A stretch of 5,657 bases of DNA from Muribaculaceae bacterium. Its GTDB lineage: Bacteria > Bacteroidota > Bacteroidia > Bacteroidales > Muribaculaceae. The notes under the pieces were generated by a model. The model saw only the letters and a list, made by a program, of their open reading frames with translations. It did no database searches and was not told the DNA's origin. How positions within the stretch are numbered: the stretch's first letter is position 1; the number at the start of each line of letters is the position of its first letter. The position numbers were made by a program, and so were the translations under genes. The DNA lies in contig JABUUJ010000005.1 in assembly GCA_021443235.1 (NCBI GenBank), positions 3,388 through 9,044 of the forward strand, written 5' to 3'. Of this stretch, positions 1 through 4,977 are shown piece by piece.

Positions 1-417
1 CACGTGCCTTTCCGCTTTGTGGGAACTGGCGTACGCTCTACTCAGTTTGTGCGCGATTGCGCCCCTATTCCCGCTAATGTTGAGCTGATTGCGTTTCTAC
101 CCAAAGACGCGCTCATGGAGCAGTATCGAAAGTGCCGTGCGCTGGTGCTTCCATCGCGGCAGGAATGCTGGGGACTGGTGGTGAACGAGGCGGCATCGCT
201 GGGAACGCCCATTGTATCAACCACAGGCTCGGGCGCCGCGGTCGAGTTCCTCGCCGACAGCCCGTTTGCCCACTACCTTGCACGCCCTGGCGACGCCGAT
301 AGCCTGCAGCAATGCCTCGCCCGCTGCCTTGCCACGCCCCAAGCTGATTATTGCCTCTATCTAAAAGACAAATCCAGCAACTACACTATCGAGGAAAACG
401 TAGAGAAACACATATAA
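1..417 (+). CDS. Glycosyltransferase, GT4 (group 1) family, C-terminal fragment
   Basis: The frame is open from the first base, so the start lies outside the window; the GTG at position 4 is an internal Val, not a start. About 138 codons remain of a family that is usually 350-400 residues long. What is left is the C-terminal Rossmann half, which binds the nucleotide-sugar donor. It shows a VGTG segment near the beginning and then the family signature LVLPSRQECWGLVVNEA. This contains the EX7E pair (Glu54 and Glu62, counting the Val codon at position 4 as residue 1), followed by a small-residue loop (GTPIVSTTGSG) typical of the donor pocket. The C-terminal YTIEENVEKHI matches the closing helix of many GT4 enzymes. 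It presumably transfers a sugar from a nucleotide donor in polysaccharide or glycolipid synthesis at the cytoplasmic face of the membrane. Acceptor and sugar cannot be told from this half. The TAA stop lies 2 nt before a terminator, so this is the last gene of its unit. Confidence 0.9.
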   Translation, partial: HVPFRFVGTGVRSTQFVRDCAPIPANVELIAFLPKDALMEQYRKCRALVLPSRQECWGLVVNEAASLGTPIVSTTGSGAAVEFLADSPFAHYLARPGDADSLQQCLARCLATPQADYCLYLKDKSSNYTIEENVEKHI

Positions 418-419
418 TT

Positions 420-449
420 AAAAAAGCATCCACAGCGGGATGCTTTTTT
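420..449. terminator. Bidirectional intrinsic terminator between convergent genes
   Basis: A six-base A run (420-425) is followed by GCATCC (426-431), a 6-nt loop, GGATGC (438-443) and a six-base T run (444-449). The stem is perfect, and the A and T runs can extend it by six A-T pairs. Because there is a T run after the stem on both strands, it can stop the rightward glycosyltransferase transcript and also the leftward transcript of the secreted beta-helix protein. It begins 2 nt after the glycosyltransferase stop codon, but lies about 170 nt beyond the stop codon of the leftward gene. Confidence 0.88.
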
Positions 450-460
450 AATTTAGTTCA

Positions 461-520
461 AAGTTGTTCAAAGTTGTTCAAAGTTGTTCAACCTTGTTCA
501 ACCTTGTTTAACGTGGTTAA
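461..520. repeat. 10-bp tandem repeat array, AAGTTGTTCA, decaying to the right
   Basis: Three perfect copies of AAGTTGTTCA (461-490) are followed by progressively diverged copies: ACCTTGTTCA, ACCTTGTTTA and ACGTGGTTAA. A further 7/10 match lies just left, at 451-460. The period is close to one helical turn of DNA. The last two units also contain a small inverted repeat, TTTAAC-gtg-GTTAAA (507-521). No open frame of credible coding quality covers the array. On the leftward transcript it would lie in the 3' untranslated region, between the hexamer array and the terminator. Its function is unknown. Confidence 0.85.
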
Positions 521-529
521 ATCCATTGA

Positions 530-628
530 CGCGAAGCCAGTCAATGTCAAAGTCAATGTCAAAGTCAAAGTCAAAGTCAATGTCAAAGTCAAAGTCAATG
601 TCAATGTCAGAGTCAACGTCACTTCGCG
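530..628. repeat. 7-bp inverted repeat flanking the hexamer array
   Basis: CGCGAAG at 530-536 and its perfect reverse complement CTTCGCG at 622-628 bracket the hexamer array with about 85 nt between them. The right arm lies in the final coding codons (Thr-Ala-Lys) of the leftward gene and abuts its stop codon. It could form a closing stem that loops out the array in the 3' end of that mRNA. It could also be a chance match: seven GC-rich bases at this distance is modest evidence. Confidence 0.45.
540..623. repeat. 6-bp tandem repeat array, GTCAAA/GTCAAT, 14 units
   Basis: Fourteen hexamers run without interruption from 540 to 623. The first eleven are exactly GTCAAA or GTCAAT in irregular order; the last three are degenerate (GTCAGA, GTCAAC, GTCACT). 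The rightmost unit includes the TGA stop codon (619-621) of the leftward beta-helix gene. Read on the minus strand in that gene's frame, every one of the 14 units supplies a TGA, while the other two frames are open and encode Leu-Thr or Asp-Ile/Phe repeats. These open frames are by-products of the simple repeat, not genes. The minus-strand units read TTTGAC/ATTGAC and superficially resemble a sigma70 -35 box, but no matching -7 box is seen. Confidence 0.92.
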
Positions 629-3519
629 GTAAAGCTTGCGGCTTGGGTGGTGCCTGTCGCCGAGCTGCCCAAGTAAACGCCGTGCCATGCTGTGGTGGCA
701 TCGGTAGGTGCCGATGTGCCATACTTCACAGTGTAGGTGCTGCCTTTCACCATGCCCTTGGCTGTGAAGAGTGCCAAGCTGCTATTCACGTTGCCCTCAA
801 CGCTATAGGTAATCATGTTGTTGCCGCTTGCGTCGCTCAGCGTGTAGTAGCGTCCCGTTTGGTAAGAGATGCTGGTGGTTACAAAACTATAGCCTTGCGC
901 GGCATTGCTGATGGTGCTGCTCGACGAGCCTCCGCCTTGTGCGCCACCGGCACTTATCGCTGTGCCGTTGCCAGTGATTTGGATGTAGCTGTTGTTGTCG
1001 CAGTCAAGGCCTTCCTCGGGCGAACCCTTGGTAGTGTAGGCAAAGACTATGCCGTTGCCAATGGTGATTGCGCCTGTGCGCCCGGCGTTAGAGTCAACAG
1101 CGTCGTTGCCATAACCATAGCACACCGTGACGCCACCGTTGAAATATATGTTTCCGGCCGAGTTGATGCAGTCGTCCATACACTTGAAGTAGTGCTTGCC
1201 ACCTTCTATATATATAACGCTCTTCGACTCAAGGCCCTCGGCGCCCGATGTGCTGGTGTAGATCTCGCTCTCACCACCACGAACATTAATCTGGCCCATT
1301 ACCTTTATTGCCTTTGACGACGAGCCGCTGCTGCCGCCACCGGGGAAACCGCCACCGGGGAAACCGCCACCGCCGCTTGATGTGCCGCCCAGCGATGCAC
1401 CGCTGGTGGTAATCTTCAGTGTGGGACCATTCTCGTCGCTGGTGCCCTGGGTGTAGGCTCCGTTCACCTTGATACCCTTGCCGCCAGTGCCGGTTGCGGT
1501 GAGGGTGATGTTGCCCGCGTTGAGCGCCATGTTGCCGTCGGCCTTGAGGCACTTGGCGGTGTAGGAAGCGTTGTTGGTGCCGGTTTGTCCTGCTCCGTTG
1601 TTGGTGATGTTCACCGTGCCGCCGTTGATGGTGAGGTCTCCGTTCGACGAGATACCTTTGCCGGCGGCGCCGCTCGACGTGATGGTGAGCGTGCCGTCGT
1701 TCATCACCAGTGTCTCGCACTTGATGCCCGAACTGTAAGACGCATCGCTGTTAATCACTTTCATCGCGCCACTGGGCGTGAGAGTGATGTCGCCACCATT
1801 GATGGCAACGGTGGCCTTGCTCTTGATGCTCTTGCTCATCTCGCCGCTGTTTTTCACCTTCACCGTGCCACCCGCGATGGTCACGTTGCCGTCGGCCTTG
1901 ATGCCGGCTGCGTTATATGCCGTGCCGTTGTCCTCGCTGGTGTCGCTGGTGCCGCCATAGGTCGCGGTTACATTGCTCAGCGAGTAGGTGCGGGTGCTGC
2001 CGCTGGTGCTGTAGCTGCTTGATATTTGGTAATATACGTCGCTGCCGCTGGTGGGCGCAGTAAATTGTGCCGACTGAATCGCGTAGGTGCTGTTATAGCT
2101 GCTGTAGTTGTTGCTCTTGAAGTAGTAGGTGCCGCCGTCGGCGTTCTGGAAGTCATAGACATAGAACGTGAGGCTGCTGTAACCCGAGGACTTGGTCACC
2201 GTCTGCGTGAGCGTTGCCACCTGCGTGCCGTCGCTCTTGTAGAGGTAAATGGTGCCCCAAGTGCTTGAACTGCCTGGGCGGCTTCCGCTCGAGGGCTTTG
2301 CCACATACACTTTATAGCTCTTGGTTGGCTCAACGGTGCCGCCTTGTCCGGCGGTCTCGGCAGTGCCGCCGTTGCCGTTGGCGGTGATGTCCACAACGGT
2401 GGCGCCGGCGCTCTGGTCAATGACGATTTCGCCATCGGCACTCAGACCCTTGCCACCCTCGCCGGTATTGCTGATAGTGACGGTGCCGCCGTTTATTCTG
2501 ATGTCCTTATCGGCCTTTACTGCAGTAACATAACTCAAGTCGTCCTCGGTGTCAAGGGCTCCGCTTTGGTTAATGGTGACTTCGCCGCCGCTCATCACAA
2601 ACGACCCCTCGACCTTAAAGCCCTTGGCGGCCTTGCCGGTAGTGGTGAATTGCACCGTTCCGTTCTCGATAGTCGCTGTACCAGTGTTCTCGGGAGCGTC
2701 AACCACAGCGTCGTTGTCGTCGGTCTCAAGGCTCACCTGCAGTGCGTCGTCGCCTACGCCTGTCACAGTCACCTTGCCGCCCTTCATCGTGAAGTACTGA
2801 TTAATGTTGAAGCCGTCGCTCACTGCTCCCAGCACATTTATTGCGCCGGTCGACTTCTTCAGCTCCACATATTCCTTTCCCCAAAATGCGTGCGCTGTGT
2901 TGCCGGTGATATTGAGCGTGCCGGCACCCTTGAACTCGGAGTGACCTTTCACTGCAAAGCAGCCTTTCTGCTGCCCGTTTGCACCGTCAACAAGGTTGCT
3001 GGTGGTGCCGTCGGCAAGTTCTATCGTGATGCGCTTGCCGTCGCGTATGTTGATGGCGGCGCTATCGGGGTTGGTAATCGACACTCCGTCGAGCACCACC
3101 GTGATTTTATAGCTGCCGTCTTGCCAAAATGAGCCGTTGCTGGTGCTGCCAGTAAGGGTGTATACAAGTTCGTCGCCCACAGTATTGTCTTGAATGACAG
3201 ATACATGTGCGCCTCGCACTATAGGGCTTACCTGCGCGGCAATATTACCCGAAACTTTCACTTGAGCACGCTCGCCGCTGTAAGTCACAAGCACGTTGTA
3301 GTCCTCAAATGCGTTATCGTCAACGCAGATGCTGTCGATCTCGGCAGTGTCGTATGTTTTACCCATGATGGTGAGTTTGCCATCCTCATAGGGCATGCGT
3401 CCCACTGCCGCGGTGCTGTAGGCATACCTCACGTCGCCCACACACACCCACATCGTCTGTTGCGCCATCATGTTGATGGTCGCAGCAATAATTGCAATTA
3501 TTAAAATGATGCGTTTCAT
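619..3519 (-). CDS. Secreted Cthe_2159-like carbohydrate-binding beta-helix protein
   Basis: A 966-residue protein. Residues 1-20 form a signal peptide (Lys-Arg, a hydrophobic run, then NMMAQ), with likely cleavage near Ala19/Gln20. No lipobox Cys is present, so it should be a periplasmic, surface or secreted non-lipoprotein. Residues 21-115 are a Bacteroidetes-type N-terminal region (AEIDSICVDD). From about 116 the pattern matches the Cthe_2159-like family (carbohydrate-binding domain PF14262): LVYTLTGSTSNGSFW, YKITVVLDGVSI, GKRITIELADGT, then many rungs of the type GGxVxIxxxGxxxKGIxxxG, as expected of a right-handed beta-helix. Rungs fill about 185-390 and 540-860. They are separated by a Ser/Tyr-rich beta-type insertion (about 400-525) and broken by a Gly linker (717-729). 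Acidic turns recur (SDGFNIN, GDDALQV, MDDCINS, GNDAVDS, PEEGLDC). The founding protein, from Clostridium thermocellum, binds plant polysaccharide; a similar glycan-binding role here is inference. No catalytic residues or T9SS C-terminal signal were recognised. The ATG follows an A-rich leader without Shine-Dalgarno and has its own promoter at 3553-3583. It is probably monocistronic. Confidence 0.85.
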   Translation of the reverse strand: MKRIILIIAIIAATINMMAQQTMWVCVGDVRYAYSTAAVGRMPYEDGKLTIMGKTYDTAEIDSICVDDNAFEDYNVLVTYSGERAQVKVSGNIAAQVSPIVRGAHVSVIQDNTVGDELVYTLTGSTSNGSFWQDGSYKITVVLDGVSITNPDSAAINIRDGKRITIELADGTTSNLVDGANGQQKGCFAVKGHSEFKGAGTLNITGNTAHAFWGKEYVELKKSTGAINVLGAVSDGFNINQYFTMKGGKVTVTGVGDDALQVSLETDDNDAVVDAPENTGTATIENGTVQFTTTGKAAKGFKVEGSFVMSGGEVTINQSGALDTEDDLSYVTAVKADKDIRINGGTVTISNTGEGGKGLSADGEIVIDQSAGATVVDITANGNGGTAETAGQGGTVEPTKSYKVYVAKPSSGSRPGSSSTWGTIYLYKSDGTQVATLTQTVTKSSGYSSLTFYVYDFQNADGGTYYFKSNNYSSYNSTYAIQSAQFTAPTSGSDVYYQISSSYSTSGSTRTYSLSNVTATYGGTSDTSEDNGTAYNAAGIKADGNVTIAGGTVKVKNSGEMSKSIKSKATVAINGGDITLTPSGAMKVINSDASYSSGIKCETLVMNDGTLTITSSGAAGKGISSNGDLTINGGTVNITNNGAGQTGTNNASYTAKCLKADGNMALNAGNITLTATGTGGKGIKVNGAYTQGTSDENGPTLKITTSGASLGGTSSGGGGFPGGGFPGGGSSGSSSKAIKVMGQINVRGGESEIYTSTSGAEGLESKSVIYIEGGKHYFKCMDDCINSAGNIYFNGGVTVCYGYGNDAVDSNAGRTGAITIGNGIVFAYTTKGSPEEGLDCDNNSYIQITGNGTAISAGGAQGGGSSSSTISNAAQGYSFVTTSISYQTGRYYTLSDASGNNMITYSVEGNVNSSLALFTAKGMVKGSTYTVKYGTSAPTDATTAWHGVYLGSSATGTTQAASFTAK
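1334..1372 (-). repeat. 15-bp in-frame tandem repeat encoding GGGFP linker units
   Basis: The plus-strand unit CCGCCACCGGGGAAA occurs at 1334-1348 and 1349-1363, and the first nine bases recur at 1364-1372. On the coding strand this gives GGGFPGGGFPGGG around residues 717-729 of the beta-helix protein. The unit is a multiple of three, so gain or loss of copies would lengthen or shorten the flexible linker without a frameshift. The identical DNA copies suggest recent duplication by slippage. Confidence 0.85.
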
Positions 3520-3552
3520 ATATGTTTTTTATAGATTTTCTATTTAAAACTG

Positions 3553-3583
3553 CAAATTTACAAATTAGGAAATTATTTCCAAA
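3553..3583 (-). promoter_or_regulatory. Bacteroidetes-type promoter for the beta-helix gene
   Basis: On the minus strand, TTTG (3583-3580) is followed after exactly 19 nt by TAAATTTG (3560-3553). This fits the Bacteroidetes primary sigma consensus TTTG-N19-21-TAnnTTTG. Transcription would begin near 3546, giving a leader of about 25-30 nt before the ATG at 3519. The leader is A-rich with no Shine-Dalgarno, as is usual in this phylum. Confidence 0.72.
3568..3580. promoter_or_regulatory. 13-bp palindrome within the promoter spacer, possible operator
   Basis: GGAAAT-T-ATTTCC is a perfect inverted repeat around one central base. It occupies the spacer between the -33 and -7 elements of the leftward promoter and overlaps the first base of the TTTG box. 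A dimeric regulator bound here would block RNA polymerase, so a repressor site is plausible. No matching regulator gene is in the window, and palindromes arise easily in AT-rich DNA. Confidence 0.4.
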
Positions 3584-3610
3584 CAATTCAAAGTTTTTTA
3601 ACTTATATTT

Positions 3611-3630
3611 ATAAAAATGCATATTTTTAT
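3611..3630. repeat. AT-rich inverted repeat in the divergent intergenic region
   Basis: ATAAAAA (3611-3617) and TTTTTAT (3624-3630) are perfect reverse complements separated by TGCATA. The element lies between the two divergent promoters, about 28 bp upstream of the leftward -33 box. It could be a protein-binding or easily melted site, but such sequences are expected by chance at this base composition. Confidence 0.3.
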
Positions 3631-3631
3631 C

Positions 3632-3651
3632 TGACACTGTTTGACGCTGTT
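3632..3651. repeat. 10-bp tandem direct repeat TGAC(A/G)CTGTT
   Basis: TGACACTGTT (3632-3641) is followed immediately by TGACGCTGTT (3642-3651), differing at one base. It ends about 25 bp upstream of the -33 element of the ychF promoter. Two adjacent sites one helical turn apart would put two bound monomers on the same DNA face, as for some activators. No experimental or family evidence supports a specific regulator. Confidence 0.45.
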
Positions 3652-3676
3652 TTATTAGGTCTAAATGTTTAATAAT

Positions 3677-3708
3677 GTTGTGTCGCAACTAAAAATGCAC
3701 TATCTTTG
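3677..3708 (+). promoter_or_regulatory. Bacteroidetes-type promoter for ychF
   Basis: The -7 element TATCTTTG (3701-3708) is a full match to TAnnTTTG. GTTG (3677-3680) lies 20 nt upstream and matches three of four bases of the -33 TTTG. Transcription should start near 3714-3716, giving a leader of about 70 nt before the ATG at 3784. Confidence 0.75.
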
Positions 3709-3737
3709 CACCTTGAAATTACAAGTATTAACCAACA

Positions 3738-3766
3738 CCGTGGCTCTTGCCCAACCTGGACCGCGG
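3738..3766 (+). promoter_or_regulatory. Possible hairpin in the ychF 5' leader
   Basis: CCGTGG (3738-3743) can pair with CCGCGG (3761-3766), giving six pairs with one G-U, around a 17-nt loop. A short CCA/TGG pairing (3751-3759) is possible inside the loop. The stem ends 17 nt before the ATG and is followed by AAAAATCTTTTATATAT, which lacks a Shine-Dalgarno. It could affect ribosome access or RNA stability. It is not recognised as a known riboswitch. Confidence 0.3.
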
Positions 3767-3783
3767 AAAAATCTTTTATATAT

Positions 3784-4884
3784 ATGGCACTTCAATGCGG
3801 CATCGTGGGCCTTCCCAATGTGGGAAAAAGCACTTTATTCAACTGTCTGTCAAACGCCAAGGCACAGTCGGCCAACTTCCCCTTCTGCACTATTGAGCCC
3901 AATGTGGGCGTAATCACCGTTCCCGATGAGCGACTCAACGAGCTTGCTCGCCTGTGCAATCCCAAGCGCGTGGTTCCCACCACGGTCGAGATCGTTGACA
4001 TCGCCGGACTTGTGAAAGGCGCCTCAAAGGGTGAGGGACTGGGCAACAAGTTCCTTGGCAACATCCGCGAGACCGACGCTATCCTGCACGTGCTGCGATG
4101 CTTCGACGACGGCAATGTGACTCACGTTGACGGAAGCGTCGACCCAGTGCGCGACAAGGAGGTTATCGACCTTGAGTTGCAGTTGCGCGACCTCGAGAGC
4201 GTGGAGACACGCATTGGCAAGGTTTACAAGGCTGCGCAGGCCGGCGACCGCGACGCCAAGGTGCAGCACGAGGTGCTAAAGCGCTATCAACAAGCCCTGC
4301 AGCAGGGTAAGAACGCTCGCAGCGTCGAGCTCCTCAACAAGGACGAGGAGAAGGTGGCCCACGACCTATTCCTGCTCACCAATAAGCCCGTGCTCTATGT
4401 GTGCAATGTCGACGACGCGAGCGCGGTCGATGGCAACCACTATGTGGAGGCTGTGCGCGAGGCCGTTAAGGACGAGAACGCCGAGATTCTTGTTGTAGCG
4501 GCGCAAACCGAGAGCGAGATTGCCGAGCTCGAGACTGCCGAGGAGCGCGCAATGTTTCTCGAGGAGATCGGACTGAAGGAAAGTGGCGTGAACCGACTCA
4601 TCAAGGCCGCCTATAAACTGCTCAACCTTGAGACTTTCCTCACTGCCGGCCCCGACGAGTGCCGCGCGTGGACGTTCCGCAAGGGCAGCAAGGCTCCCCA
4701 GTGCGCTGGCATCATCCACACCGACTTTGAGCGCGGCTTCATTCGTGCCGAGGTTATCAAGTATGACGACTACATCAACTATGGCAGCGAGGCTGCCGTG
4801 AAAGAGGCTGGCAAAATGCACGTCGAGGGCAAGGAATACATCTTCCAGGACGGCGACATCGTAGTCTTCCGCTTCAACGTCTAA
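3784..4884 (+). CDS. ychF: YchF/OLA1-type redox-responsive P-loop ATPase
   Basis: A complete protein of 366 residues, close to the usual 363 or so. It is a cytoplasmic Obg-like ATPase that associates with ribosomes; family members are linked to translation and oxidative stress responses. The P-loop GLPNVGKST is at 9-17 and switch II DIAGLVKGAS at 72-81. Position 12 is Asn and the residue after the DxxG Gly is Leu, the hydrophobic replacement seen across this family in place of catalytic Gln. A helical coiled-coil region covers about 125-200. The G4 motif NVDD is at 208-211, where the family normally has NxxE. A C-terminal TGS domain covers about 282-365 (FLTAGPDECRAWTF, HTDFERGFIRAEV, DGDIVVFRF). 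The frame extends upstream to an ATG at 3706, but that ATG lies in the promoter -7 box. MALQCGIVGLPN aligns with known YchF N-termini, so 3784 is the start. No Shine-Dalgarno is present. It is transcribed alone, divergent from the beta-helix gene and convergent with the asparaginase gene. Confidence 0.97.
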   Translation: MALQCGIVGLPNVGKSTLFNCLSNAKAQSANFPFCTIEPNVGVITVPDERLNELARLCNPKRVVPTTVEIVDIAGLVKGASKGEGLGNKFLGNIRETDAILHVLRCFDDGNVTHVDGSVDPVRDKEVIDLELQLRDLESVETRIGKVYKAAQAGDRDAKVQHEVLKRYQQALQQGKNARSVELLNKDEEKVAHDLFLLTNKPVLYVCNVDDASAVDGNHYVEAVREAVKDENAEILVVAAQTESEIAELETAEERAMFLEEIGLKESGVNRLIKAAYKLLNLETFLTAGPDECRAWTFRKGSKAPQCAGIIHTDFERGFIRAEVIKYDDYINYGSEAAVKEAGKMHVEGKEYIFQDGDIVVFRFNV

Positions 4885-4919
4885 TCAAAACGCTGATTCA
4901 ATATTTTTCCTAAATAAAG

Positions 4920-4954
4920 TTATTCGGCTGGCACACACCGCGCCAGCCGAATAA
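4920..4954. terminator. 13-bp perfect hairpin between ychF and asparaginase, probable bidirectional terminator
   Basis: TTATTCGGCTGGC (4920-4932) and GCCAGCCGAATAA (4942-4954) are perfect reverse complements around a 9-nt loop (ACACACCGC). The stem has a GC-rich core with A/T pairs at its base. It sits 36 nt after the ychF stop and 24 nt beyond the stop of the convergent asparaginase gene. The following T tracts are weak and interrupted on both strands (TCATTTCC rightwards, CTTTATTT leftwards), so termination strength is uncertain, but the position and stem argue for a shared terminator. Confidence 0.8.
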
Positions 4955-4977
4955 TCATTTCCTGAGAAACTTGTCAT

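Noticed and set aside
540..611. TTGACA-like boxes on the minus strand as promoters
   Set aside because: TTTGAC/ATTGAC units look like a sigma70 -35 box, but Bacteroidetes promoters need TAnnTTTG at -7, which is missing at the right distance, and the only gene downstream is convergent.
540..623. The hexamer or 10-bp array as a CRISPR array
   Set aside because: Units are 6 and 10 bp with no spacers, and there is no cas gene in the window.
488..722. Minus-strand frames encoding Leu-Thr or Asp-Ile/Phe dipeptide repeats
   Set aside because: They come from reading a 6-bp array in the frames that lack TGA. They overlap the end of the real gene out of frame and have no start context.
484..1317. A long plus-strand open frame through the hexamer array and into the beta-helix gene (277 codons)
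   Set aside because: It is antisense to a well-supported gene. Its N-terminal Lys-Ser-Met-Ser repeats are only the hexamer array translated, the rest has no recognisable domain, and no promoter matching the consensus precedes it.
2344..3132. A plus-strand open frame of 262 codons antisense to the beta-helix gene
   Set aside because: The strong Gly/Thr/Val codon bias of the real gene removes stops from the opposite strand. The translation is Ala/Val/His/Leu-rich with no family resemblance.
3706..3783. An N-terminal extension of YchF starting at the ATG at 3706
   Set aside because: That ATG overlaps the promoter -7 box (3701-3708), and the 26 extra residues are not seen in the family; MALQCGIVGLPN at 3784 is the expected start.
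4366..4821. A minus-strand open frame of 151 codons opposite ychF
   Set aside because: It is wholly antisense to a conserved housekeeping gene, its composition mirrors the ychF codon pattern, and it has no recognised domain.
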